From DASZPL01 sp035550315 (lineage in GTDB: Bacteria > Actinomycetota > Actinomycetes > JAFAQI01), in NCBI GenBank assembly GCA_035550315.1, contig DASZPL010000048.1, forward strand, positions 1 to 34,154: 34,154 bases of DNA. Reading direction: 5' to 3'. Both the position numbers and the translations under genes were made by a program. Each line of letters starts with the position of its first letter. Within the stretch, counting starts at the first letter, position 1. The notes below the pieces were generated by a model. That model was given only the letters and a program-made list of their open reading frames with translations. It was not told the origin of the DNA and did not search any database. Positions 6,618-14,631 of this stretch are shown here, in pieces.

Positions 6618-8287
6618 CGGGAGCCGGTGACGACGTCGCGCGCGAGGCGGAACGCCTGGATGCCGGAGATCGGCGAGAGCGGCGACTCGCCGAGTGTGTT
6701 CTTCAGCAGGTTCTGCAACGTGTCGGACACGGCCTTGTACTCCAGGTCGGTCTCGCGCGTGCCGGTGCCGATGTAGACCGAGTCACCGGCAACGACCGCC
6801 GTCGACGACGGCGGTCCGATCACGGGACCGATCCAGAGCGTCGCGCCGGTCGCCGCGTCGAGCGCAAGGACCGACGAGGCGAGGGTCAGCGGCACGAACA
6901 CCACGCCGTTGACGACGGACGACGCGCCATACGTCGGCACCGCGAGCCGGTCGACCCAGTCGACCGTGCCGCGCTGCGGGTCGATCGCCCGGATGAACCA
7001 GGTCGTCTTGTTCAGGTCGGCGAGCGAGTGCGGGATCGGGATCGCGGTGCCGCCGATGATCCGATCGGCGGTACCGTCGGGCCCGGACTGTACGGCGGTA
7101 GTGCCGAGGAAGCCGCCGACCGCGAAGTTCGGGTTGAGCAGCCCGGCCTGGCCGGCGACCGTCGTACTGACCGCTCGGCCATGCGCCGCGGTGCGCACGT
7201 AGTACTTCGCGTCCTTGTTGCCTTCGCCGACGGCGAGTTGACCGTCGGGGAGCTTGAACAGGTTCGGCGAGGCGCCGAAGTCGGCGTCGGTGCTGGCGTT
7301 CGCGACCCGTTGCGACTCCGGCAGCAGCCGGGTCGGGCTGAACCGCCACGCCGGCTTCCCGGATGACGTGTGCAACGCCACCATTTGCGGGACGTAGGTT
7401 TCGTGCGCCGCCTTCTCCTGCGCGGCGTAGTCGCAGCTGGCGGTGCCGAAGTACACCAGTCCCCGACGTACGTCGACGGCCGGCGACGACCATACGCCGC
7501 CACAGCCGAGACCCTGCCCGGAGCCGTGGGTCAATCCGCGTCGGCCGCGGTAGACCCGGTTGGTCTCGACGTCGTACTTCCACACCGGGCGGAGCGACCA
7601 GTGCCGCCCCGGCACGAGATGCAGCGCGACCAGGCCGGTGCGGCCGACGTGCGCCTCGTCGTGCACGTCCATCCCGATGTAGATCCGGTCGCTGCGGTGC
7701 CGCGCCGGCACCACAGCCGGCGACGACTCGAGCTCGACCACTCGCGGGTTGGCCAGCGCGGCCCGACGCGCGGCCGGCCGCCGCGGGTCCAGCTCGATCG
7801 ATGCCAGCTCCTGGCCGGTGAGCGCGTCGAGCACCCACACCCGAGAGCCGCCGCCGAAGATGACGACCCGCCGCCGGTCGGCGCCCGACCCGGCAGTGAC
7901 GACGGCGGGGCTGGACTCGATCCGGCCGAAAGCGGCCGGCGACGTCGTCGTGATGTGGAACTTCCAGCGCAACTGGCCGGTCTGCGCATCGACGGCGTAG
8001 AACGTGCCGTCCCAGGAGCCGTCGTAGACCATGCCGTGCGACACCGCCGGCGAGGCGGTCATCGAGTCCTTGGTGTGGAAGAACCAGGCCGGCAGCAGGG
8101 TCGCGACGTTGCCGGTCGTGATCCGCGAGCACCCGGCCGGCGCGGCGAAGGTATGCCGCAGATCGTGGCCGTACATCGGCCAGTCCGCCGACCGGCAACC
8201 CGGCCCACCAGGAGCGCCGCTGGCCGCGAACAAGGCCGGGCCAACCAGCAGGACCGCGGCGGCGGCGGTCGCGATCAGCCGTCGCAC
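6614..8287 (-). CDS. Secreted PQQ-like beta-propeller repeat protein
   Basis: 557 residues. A signal peptide (RRLIATAAAAVLLVGPALFAA) is followed by repeated blades of the quinoprotein type: DWPMYGHDLRHTFAAP, SSPAVV (twice), GTFYAVDAQTGQLRWKF, LALDAATGATLWIGP and AIDPQRGTVDWV. These are the W-x-x-x-motifs of PQQ-binding-like WD/propeller proteins, such as polyvinyl-alcohol dehydrogenase-like quinoproteins and BamB. Whether PQQ is bound is not decided: no obvious vicinal cysteine pair is seen. It should act outside the membrane. GTG at 8287 is chosen because AGGAGG lies 5 nt upstream and the signal peptide begins there. The operator at 8312-8325 lies 24 bp upstream and places it in the same regulon as the CoA genes. 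Confidence 0.8.
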   Translation of the reverse strand: MRRLIATAAAAVLLVGPALFAASGAPGGPGCRSADWPMYGHDLRHTFAAPAGCSRITTGNVATLLPAWFFHTKDSMTASPAVSHGMVYDGSWDGTFYAVDAQTGQLRWKFHITTTSPAAFGRIESSPAVVTAGSGADRRRVVIFGGGSRVWVLDALTGQELASIELDPRRPAARRAALANPRVVELESSPAVVPARHRSDRIYIGMDVHDEAHVGRTGLVALHLVPGRHWSLRPVWKYDVETNRVYRGRRGLTHGSGQGLGCGGVWSSPAVDVRRGLVYFGTASCDYAAQEKAAHETYVPQMVALHTSSGKPAWRFSPTRLLPESQRVANASTDADFGASPNLFKLPDGQLAVGEGNKDAKYYVRTAAHGRAVSTTVAGQAGLLNPNFAVGGFLGTTAVQSGPDGTADRIIGGTAIPIPHSLADLNKTTWFIRAIDPQRGTVDWVDRLAVPTYGASSVVNGVVFVPLTLASSVLALDAATGATLWIGPVIGPPSSTAVVAGDSVYIGTGTRETDLEYKAVSDTLQNLLKNTLGESPLSPISGIQAFRLARDVVTGSR

Positions 8288-8311
8288 CCCACCCTCCTCG
8301 CGCGTGAAACC

Positions 8312-8325
8312 TGACGCGCCTGTCA
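8312..8325. promoter_or_regulatory. TGACR-N4-TGTCA operator upstream of the propeller gene
   Basis: TGACGCGCCTGTCA, 24 bp upstream of the propeller GTG. On the minus strand it reads TCTATGACAGGCGCGTCA followed by GGTTTCACGC. The TCTATGACA edge recurs at the operator 27904-27917 upstream of another minus-strand gene, and GTCAGGTTTC recurs at the operator 8384-8397. The binding protein is unknown. Confidence 0.75.
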
Positions 8326-8383
8326 TAGAGGGGACCACGCATCGCCGGGCTGCGAAAGGCAGGTCGAGCGCGTTACCCTGACG

Positions 8384-8397
8384 TGACACGCGTGTCA
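8384..8397. promoter_or_regulatory. Perfect palindromic operator upstream of hyuB
   Basis: TGACACGCGTGTCA is a perfect 14-bp palindrome and the best copy in the window. It lies 27 bp before the hyuB ATG and 58 bp from the matching site at 8312-8325 in the same divergent intergenic region. Confidence 0.8.
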
Positions 8398-8424
8398 GGT
8401 TTCGTGCACAGTTCGGGAGGTGGC

Positions 8425-10251
8425 ATGGCGGTCGACTTCGCCGCGCGAGCGGCGGATCCGGTCACGCTCGCCGCGCCGCGCGGCCGGTTGCACCCGCCGG
8501 GCGACATCGACCCCGTCACCGCCGGCGTCATCCGCGGCGCCATGGAGACCATCTGCTTCGAGATGGCGACGTACGTCTCGCGCACCGCCACGACACCGAT
8601 CCTCAACCAGAGCAACGAACGCAACGCGACGATCCTCGACGCGCACGGCCGGCTGGCGGCGCTGTCGGTCGGCATCCCGCAGTTCATGCTGACGTCGACG
8701 CTGCCGGTGCGGTTCGCCCTCGAGCTGTTCGGCGACGACATGGCGCCCGGCGACGTGTTCGTCGCCAACGACCCGTATCACGGCGGCGGTCACCTGCCGG
8801 ACTACAACGTGTTCGCGCCGGTCTTCGCCGAGGGCCGGCTGGTGTGCATCGCCTCGATCCAGTGCCACCACGGCGACACCGGCGGCTCGTCGCCGGGCGG
8901 CTACAACATCCAAGCCACCGAGATCTGGGCCGAGGGTGTGCGCTGGCCGGCGGTGCGCGTCGTCGACCGCGGCAAGGAACGCGTCGACGTGCTCTACGCG
9001 ATGGCCGCCAACACCCGGATCGCCGGGTTCACCGGCGACCTGCGCGCGCAGATCGGCGCCGCCCAGCTGGGCGCGCAGCGGCTGGCCGAGGTGATCGAAC
9101 GGTACGGCGCAAAGACCGCCGAGCAGTCGATGGACTTCGCCATCGACTACGCCGCGAGCCGGTTCCGCGCCGCGGTCGCGTCGTGGCCCGATGGCACGTA
9201 CCACGCCGACACCTACCTCGACCACGACCCGCTCGGCCACACCGACGTCCACCTGCACTGCGCGGTCACCGTCGCCGGCGACGAGCTGACCGTCGACTTC
9301 ACCGGCACCGACTCGCGGCCGGAGATCCAGGCCTGGTCGACCTACGGCAACACCCGCGGCTACGTGATCGCGCAGCTGGCGTCGCTGGTCGACGCCGACG
9401 TTCCGAAGAACGAAGGCTTCTTCGACAACGTCACGCTGATCGTGCCGCCCGGCTGCGTGCTCAACCCGCCGATGCCCAAGCCGGTGTCGGCGGGCTCCCA
9501 CCACCCCGGCACCGAGGTCGGCGAAGTGGTCGCGATGGCGCTCGCCCAGGCGATCCCGGACAAGTCGGCGCCGCAGATCTACAAGCTCGGCATCCCGATC
9601 ATCGTCGCGGGCATCGACAAGGACGGCGAGCGCTTCATCGACCACGGCGGCGAGGTCTACGGCGCCTGGGTCAACGCCGTGAAGGGCCGCGACGCGTGGG
9701 GGTCGAAGAACGCCGCCTTCGGCAACCTTTACAAGGCACCGGCCGAGCTGCACGAGGCGTCGTACCCGCACATCCTGTGGGACCGCGACTTCCGCACGGA
9801 CTCCGGCGGGCCCGGGCAGTGGCGCGGCGGCTGCGGCTCGACGTACGTCAAGCAGACGCTGGTCCCGGCGCAGGTGCACACCTACCTGGTCGGCGTGAAG
9901 TACCCGATGCCGGGCGTCGCGGGCGGCAAGCCGGGGGCGCCGAACAAGCTGACCTTGCGGGTCGGCTCCGGCGAAGAGGTCGAGATCGTCGACAGCGCAG
10001 AGTGGGTGGCGCACGAAGCCGGCGAGCGGATCGTCTACGAGTTCGGCGGCGGCGGCGGCTGGGGCGACCCGCTCGACCGCGACCCGCAGGCGGTGCTCGA
10101 CGACGTGCTCGACGAGTACGTGTCGGTCGAGGGCGCGGCCCGCGACTACGGCGTCGTCCTCACCGGCTCGCTCAAGGAGCTGACGCTCGCGATCGACGAA
10201 GCGGCGACCGCCGAGCTCCGCACCCGGCTGCGCGCCGGTTCTCGGCAGTGA
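8425..10251 (+). CDS. Hydantoinase B/oxoprolinase family protein (HyuB)
   Basis: 608 residues. Family motifs are NDPYHGGGHLPDYNVFAPVF near residues 114-133, CHHGDTGGSSPGG, and the C-terminal glycine-rich EFGGGGGWGDPLDR. HyuB-type proteins form the second large subunit of ATP-dependent enzymes that open cyclic amides (N-methylhydantoin, 5-oxoproline) or carboxylate ketones (acetone or acetophenone carboxylase). ATG at 8425 is preceded by GGGAGGT, which decides the start over the upstream GTG at 8383 that lies in the operator. The stop overlaps hyuA (GTGA). The context of a CoA-transferase and a CoA-ligase favours a ketone- or amide-activating role whose acid product is then linked to CoA; this is inference. 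Confidence 0.88.
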   Translation: MAVDFAARAADPVTLAAPRGRLHPPGDIDPVTAGVIRGAMETICFEMATYVSRTATTPILNQSNERNATILDAHGRLAALSVGIPQFMLTSTLPVRFALELFGDDMAPGDVFVANDPYHGGGHLPDYNVFAPVFAEGRLVCIASIQCHHGDTGGSSPGGYNIQATEIWAEGVRWPAVRVVDRGKERVDVLYAMAANTRIAGFTGDLRAQIGAAQLGAQRLAEVIERYGAKTAEQSMDFAIDYAASRFRAAVASWPDGTYHADTYLDHDPLGHTDVHLHCAVTVAGDELTVDFTGTDSRPEIQAWSTYGNTRGYVIAQLASLVDADVPKNEGFFDNVTLIVPPGCVLNPPMPKPVSAGSHHPGTEVGEVVAMALAQAIPDKSAPQIYKLGIPIIVAGIDKDGERFIDHGGEVYGAWVNAVKGRDAWGSKNAAFGNLYKAPAELHEASYPHILWDRDFRTDSGGPGQWRGGCGSTYVKQTLVPAQVHTYLVGVKYPMPGVAGGKPGAPNKLTLRVGSGEEVEIVDSAEWVAHEAGERIVYEFGGGGGWGDPLDRDPQAVLDDVLDEYVSVEGAARDYGVVLTGSLKELTLAIDEAATAELRTRLRAGSRQ

Positions 10252-12305
10252 GCGGATATCGCGTCGGCATCGACGTCGGCGGCACCTTCACCGATTTGAT
10301 CTGCATCACCCCGGACGGCGAGCTCGTCCTCGACAAGACGCCGACGACGCCCGACGACCAGTCGCGCGGCGTGATGGCCGGCCTCACCCAGCTGGGCGAA
10401 CGGTTCGGCATGAGCCTGGCGGACTTCGTCGCGAACCTCGACCTGGTGGTGCACGGCACGACCACCGCCGACAACACAATGATCGAGCAGACCGGTGCCA
10501 CCACGGGCCTACTGACCACCGAGGGCCACCGCGACGAGATCGAGCTACGCCGCGGCCACAAGGAAGACATCTGGGATCCGGCGGCCCCACCGCCGTTCGA
10601 GATCGCGCGCCGCCGCGCCCGGATCCCGATCCCTGAGCGGCTCGGGCCGACCGGCGAGGTGGTGCTCGCCCTCGACGAGGACGCGGTGCGGCGGGGGGCG
10701 CAGCGGCTGCGCAAGCTCGGCGTCACGTCGGTAGCGATTTGCTTCCTCTACTCCTACCTCAACCCCGACCACGAGCTCCGCGCCCGCGAGCTGCTGCTCG
10801 AGGAGTTCCCGGAGGTCGAGCACGTCTCGGTCTCGCACGAGGTGCTGCCCAAGGCGAGCGAGTTCGAGCGAGTGTCGACGACGTTGGTCAACGCGTACGT
10901 CGGCCCGCGGCTGACCCGCTATCTCAACCGGCTCGCCGACGCGCTGCGGTCCGCGGGGTACGCCGGACAGCTCGTCATCATGCAGGCGACCGGCGGCGTG
11001 ATGACGCCGGACTACGTCGCCAGCCGTGCCGTCACGCTGCTCGGCTCTGGACCGGCCGCCGGCGTGCTCGGCGCCGCCCGGTCGGCGGCCACCGCCGGCG
11101 TCACCGACTTCGTCTCGGTCGACATGGGCGGCACGTCGTACGACGTCGGGCTGGTGCGCGGCGGCAAGCCGGAGATCGCGACGTACTGGAACTGGCGTCA
11201 CCGCTACTACGTCGACGTGCCGATGGTTGACGTGCACGCGGTCGGCGCGGGTGGCGGCTCGATCGCGTCAGTCGTCGCCGGCGCGCTACAGGTCGGGCCG
11301 CGCAGCGCCGGCGCCGAGCCGGGGCCGGCCTGCTACGGGCGCGGCGGGACGCAGCCGACGGTCACCGACGCCGACCTGGTGCTCGGCTACCTGCCGGCGA
11401 CCGGGTTCGCGGGCGGCCGGATGACGCTCGACGTCGCGGCCGCGACCGAGGCGCTGCGCCGTGACGTCGCGGACCCGCTTGGCCTGTCGATCCCCGACGC
11501 CGCCTGGGGCGTGGTGCGGACGGTGAACGCCACGATGGCCGACGCGGTCCGTCGCGTGCTCGCGACCAAAGGGGTCGATCCGCGCCGGCTGGCGCTGCTC
11601 GCGTTCGGCGGCAACGGCGGCGTGCACGCCTGGGCGCAGGCGTTCGAGCTCGGCATCAACCACGTCGTCATCCCGCGGATGGCGCCGGCGTTCTCCGCGC
11701 TCGGCCTGCTGGTCGCCGACTACGTCGTCGACCTGTCGCGGGCCTACGTCACGCCGCTGGGCGACGCCGACCCGCTCCGGATGCAGCGCATCTTCGACGA
11801 GCTGGCCGAGGAAGCGGCAAAGGATCTCGCCCCCGCCACCCTGGCCGCCGACCGGATCCGGGTCGAGCGGTACGCCGGCCTGTGCTATCCGGGCCAGACG
11901 TTCGACATGCCGGTGCCGGTCCCGCCCGGCGCGGTCGAGACCGGGCCGATCGCCGAGGCGTTCCACGACGCCCACGAGGCCGACCGCGGCTTCGCCTTCC
12001 GGTCGCTGGCCCCGGAGCTGCGGCAGCTGCGGGTCGTCACGACCGGCGTGTCGGAGCAGCCGGCGCCGGCTCCCGCGACGCCATCCGGTGACAGCACCGC
12101 CGCGCAGACCGGCAGTCGGCCGGCGTACTTCGGCGAAGCTGAGTTCGTCGACACCCCGTGCTTCGACGGCACCCGCTTCCCGGTCGGGCAGGACGTCGTC
12201 GGGCCGGCGTTGATCGAGGAGCCGTTCACCGTCGTCGTCGTCGCACCGGGACAGACCGTGCGGCTCGACGAGCACGGCAACTACCACCTGCGACCGGCCC
12301 GCTGA
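10248..12305 (+). CDS. Hydantoinase A/oxoprolinase family protein (HyuA)
   Basis: 685 residues, normal for the family. The N-terminal ATPase (actin-like/ASKHA) motif GIDVGGTFTDLICI starts at residue 5, and the second phosphate-binding motif VDMGGTSYDVGLVRGG lies mid-protein. HGTTTADNTMIEQTGA and AFGGNGGVHAWA are also family-typical. HyuA binds ATP and with HyuB performs ATP-dependent amide hydrolysis or ketone carboxylation via a phosphorylated intermediate. The GTG start overlaps the hyuB stop. The next gene starts 1 nt after its stop. Sequence alone does not separate hydantoinase, oxoprolinase and ketone carboxylase functions. No small gamma subunit typical of acetone carboxylase was seen nearby. 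Confidence 0.9.
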   Translation: MSGYRVGIDVGGTFTDLICITPDGELVLDKTPTTPDDQSRGVMAGLTQLGERFGMSLADFVANLDLVVHGTTTADNTMIEQTGATTGLLTTEGHRDEIELRRGHKEDIWDPAAPPPFEIARRRARIPIPERLGPTGEVVLALDEDAVRRGAQRLRKLGVTSVAICFLYSYLNPDHELRARELLLEEFPEVEHVSVSHEVLPKASEFERVSTTLVNAYVGPRLTRYLNRLADALRSAGYAGQLVIMQATGGVMTPDYVASRAVTLLGSGPAAGVLGAARSAATAGVTDFVSVDMGGTSYDVGLVRGGKPEIATYWNWRHRYYVDVPMVDVHAVGAGGGSIASVVAGALQVGPRSAGAEPGPACYGRGGTQPTVTDADLVLGYLPATGFAGGRMTLDVAAATEALRRDVADPLGLSIPDAAWGVVRTVNATMADAVRRVLATKGVDPRRLALLAFGGNGGVHAWAQAFELGINHVVIPRMAPAFSALGLLVADYVVDLSRAYVTPLGDADPLRMQRIFDELAEEAAKDLAPATLAADRIRVERYAGLCYPGQTFDMPVPVPPGAVETGPIAEAFHDAHEADRGFAFRSLAPELRQLRVVTTGVSEQPAPAPATPSGDSTAAQTGSRPAYFGEAEFVDTPCFDGTRFPVGQDVVGPALIEEPFTVVVVAPGQTVRLDEHGNYHLRPAR

Positions 12306-12306
12306 C

Positions 12307-14631
12307 GTGGCGGGTCTGCTTGACGGCCTGCGGGTCGTCGATCTCAGCGACGGCTCGCCGGAGCACGCCGGTCACGTCGCCGGCCGGGTGCTCGCCGACC
12401 TCGGCGCCGACGTCGTGCTGGTGGAGCCGCCGGGCGGGGTTGCGCTCCGAGCCGAGCCGTTGCGGTTCCTCGCCTGGAGCGCCGGCAAGCGCTCGGTCGT
12501 CGCCGAGCCGGACGACGACAGACTGGCGGCGTTGTTGCGGGCCGCGGACGTCGTGCTCGCCACCCGCGCGCCGCACAACGGCGAGGCGCCGCGGGCGGCC
12601 TGGGTGGCAGTGACGGCGTACGGCTTGAGCGGACCGTACGCCGAATGGCGGGGCAGCGACCTGACGCTGTCGGCGAGCGCGGCCGGGCTCTACCCAACCG
12701 GCGATCCCGACCGGCCGCCGGTGCGGTGCAGCGAGGGCGTGACCGCCGCGCACGGCGGCCCGGAGATCGCGGTCGCCGCCCTGACCGCGGTCGCCTCGGG
12801 CGTGCCACAGGTCGTCGACGTCTCGCTGCAGGAGACGCTGCTGCTCGCGGTGATGGGCGGCCCGGCGCGGTTTCCGCTCGAGCACAACCGCGGCACCCGG
12901 CGCGGCGCGTTCACCGGCCGCACCCAGGAGAGCTGGGCGTGCAAGGACGGCTGGGTGTCGTTCGGCCTGCGCGGCGGCCCCACCCGGGTCCGCAACCTGC
13001 AGGCGCTGACCAAGCTGTGCGTCGAGGACGGTGTCGCGACGCCGGCGCTGACCGACCGCGACTGGACGGCGTACGACCATCGCAGCATCAGCGACGACGA
13101 GCTCGCCGAGATCACGAAGGCGGTGCAGGCGTACTTCGACCGCCACACCATGGCGGAGCTGTACGACGTCGCCGTCCGCACCGGGTTGATGCTCGCCCCG
13201 GCCAACTCCCCGCGCGAGATCGCCGACAGCGAGCAGCTCGCGGCGCGCGGCTTCTACCGGCAGCTGGCCGACGTACCGAAAGCCCCGGACCGGTTCGTCG
13301 TCGCCGGCCCGGAGCCGGGACTGGTCGAGTGCCGCGGCGACGCCCCGGCCCTCGGCGCGGGCCCCTGGCCCAATTGGCTTTGTGAAGACGTGGATACCGC
13401 CGGCGGTGCGCAACCCCTCACAACCGGGGAGGGGAACGGCGTCTGGGCGGGCCTGCGGATCGTCGAGCTCGGCAGCGGCGCCGCCGGGCCGCTGGCGACC
13501 GGCTACTTCGCCGACCACGGCGCGACCGTGATCCGCATCGAGGCGCCGAACCGGCCCGACTTCCTGCGCAGCTACACCACCATCCGCGGCAACCCGGATG
13601 GCTCGGCGTTCTTCGCCGTTTTGAATGCCGGCAAGCTCGACGTCGCCCTCGACCTGAAGGACCCGGCACAGCTCGACGTCGCCCGGCGGCTGATTGCGAC
13701 GGCCGACGTGGTGGCGGAGAACTTCGCGCCCGGCGCGATGGACCGGCTTGGCCTCGGCGCGGACGTCGTGCGCGAGCTGAACCCGACGGCGGTCCGGCTC
13801 TCGGCTTGTTTGAACGGCCAGACCGGGCCGCACCGCGACTTCCCGGGCTTCGGCGGGCAGGGCGCCGCGCTGTCGGGCTACACGTTCCTGACCGGCTGGC
13901 CGGACCGCGCGCCGGTCGGACCGGCCGGCACCATCACCGACTCGCTCGCGCCACGGTTCGGCGCCGCCTGCCTGGCCGCGGCCCTCGCCCATCGCCGCCG
14001 CACCGGCCAGGGTGTCGACCTCGACCTGTCGCAGGTCGAGGCGGCGATCTGGACGCTGTCGCCGTGGCTGATGGCCTATACCCGCGACGGCGTCATCGGC
14101 GAGCGGGTCGGCAACGACCGGCCGGGCGCCTGCCCGCACGGCGCGTTTCCGGCCGCGGGCAAGGACTGCTGGGTCGCGATCGCCGTCTGGGACGACGATG
14201 ACTGGTCGCGATTGTGCGAGGTGGTCGGAAACCGGCCGGCCGGCCTCGACACCGCAGCCGACCGCGCCGCGCACCCCGACGAGGTCGCCGCGTTCGTCAC
14301 CGACTGGACCAGCCGGCTGGACCCGGCCGACGCCGCGTCGGCATTGCAGGCCGGCGGCGTGGAGGCCGCGCCGGTGCACGACTGGGAGAGCGTGCTCAGC
14401 GACCCGCAACTGGTAGCCCGGGAGCATTTCGTCAAGCTGCCGCACCCCGTGCTCGGCGACCACGTCTACGAGCAGCGCGGGTTCCGGCTCACCACCACTC
14501 CCGGCCGGCCGCGCGCTGCCGGTCCGCTGCTCGGTCAGCACAACCACCAGGTGCTCACGGACGTCCTCGGCATGTCCGACGCCGAGATGACCGCGTTGAC
14601 CGCCACCGACCCCGTGAGGACCACCACGTGA
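12307..14631 (+). CDS. Tandem-domain CaiB/BaiF (class III) CoA-transferase
   Basis: 774 residues, about twice the usual 380-400, built from two class III CoA-transferase domains. The first begins GLLDGLRVVDLSDGS and carries VVDVSLQE with Asp171, at the place of the formyl-CoA transferase catalytic Asp169. The second begins near residue 379 with GLRIVELGSGAAGPLATGYF and has GVDLDLSQVEA (Asp571/Asp573). Both keep an aspartate, so neither half is obviously dead. These enzymes move CoA between carboxylic acids through a mixed anhydride. Normal class III enzymes are interlocked dimers of separate chains, so the fusion gives a covalent pair. GTG start 1 nt after hyuA; its stop overlaps the ligase start (GTGA). 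It probably activates the acid made by HyuAB. Confidence 0.87.
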   Translation: MAGLLDGLRVVDLSDGSPEHAGHVAGRVLADLGADVVLVEPPGGVALRAEPLRFLAWSAGKRSVVAEPDDDRLAALLRAADVVLATRAPHNGEAPRAAWVAVTAYGLSGPYAEWRGSDLTLSASAAGLYPTGDPDRPPVRCSEGVTAAHGGPEIAVAALTAVASGVPQVVDVSLQETLLLAVMGGPARFPLEHNRGTRRGAFTGRTQESWACKDGWVSFGLRGGPTRVRNLQALTKLCVEDGVATPALTDRDWTAYDHRSISDDELAEITKAVQAYFDRHTMAELYDVAVRTGLMLAPANSPREIADSEQLAARGFYRQLADVPKAPDRFVVAGPEPGLVECRGDAPALGAGPWPNWLCEDVDTAGGAQPLTTGEGNGVWAGLRIVELGSGAAGPLATGYFADHGATVIRIEAPNRPDFLRSYTTIRGNPDGSAFFAVLNAGKLDVALDLKDPAQLDVARRLIATADVVAENFAPGAMDRLGLGADVVRELNPTAVRLSACLNGQTGPHRDFPGFGGQGAALSGYTFLTGWPDRAPVGPAGTITDSLAPRFGAACLAAALAHRRRTGQGVDLDLSQVEAAIWTLSPWLMAYTRDGVIGERVGNDRPGACPHGAFPAAGKDCWVAIAVWDDDDWSRLCEVVGNRPAGLDTAADRAAHPDEVAAFVTDWTSRLDPADAASALQAGGVEAAPVHDWESVLSDPQLVAREHFVKLPHPVLGDHVYEQRGFRLTTTPGRPRAAGPLLGQHNHQVLTDVLGMSDAEMTALTATDPVRTTT

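Noticed and set aside
6614..8287. Lipoprotein assignment for the propeller protein
   Set aside because: The Cys after the signal region is in GGPGC, which does not fit a lipobox.
8383..8424. GTG at 8383 as the hyuB start
   Set aside because: It is inside the operator region and has no ribosome-binding site; ATG 8425 has GGGAGGT.
8425..12305. Calling the HyuB-HyuA pair an N-methylhydantoinase or 5-oxoprolinase outright
   Set aside because: The motifs are common to hydantoinases, oxoprolinases and ketone carboxylases; the neighbours are CoA enzymes, so the substrate is left open.
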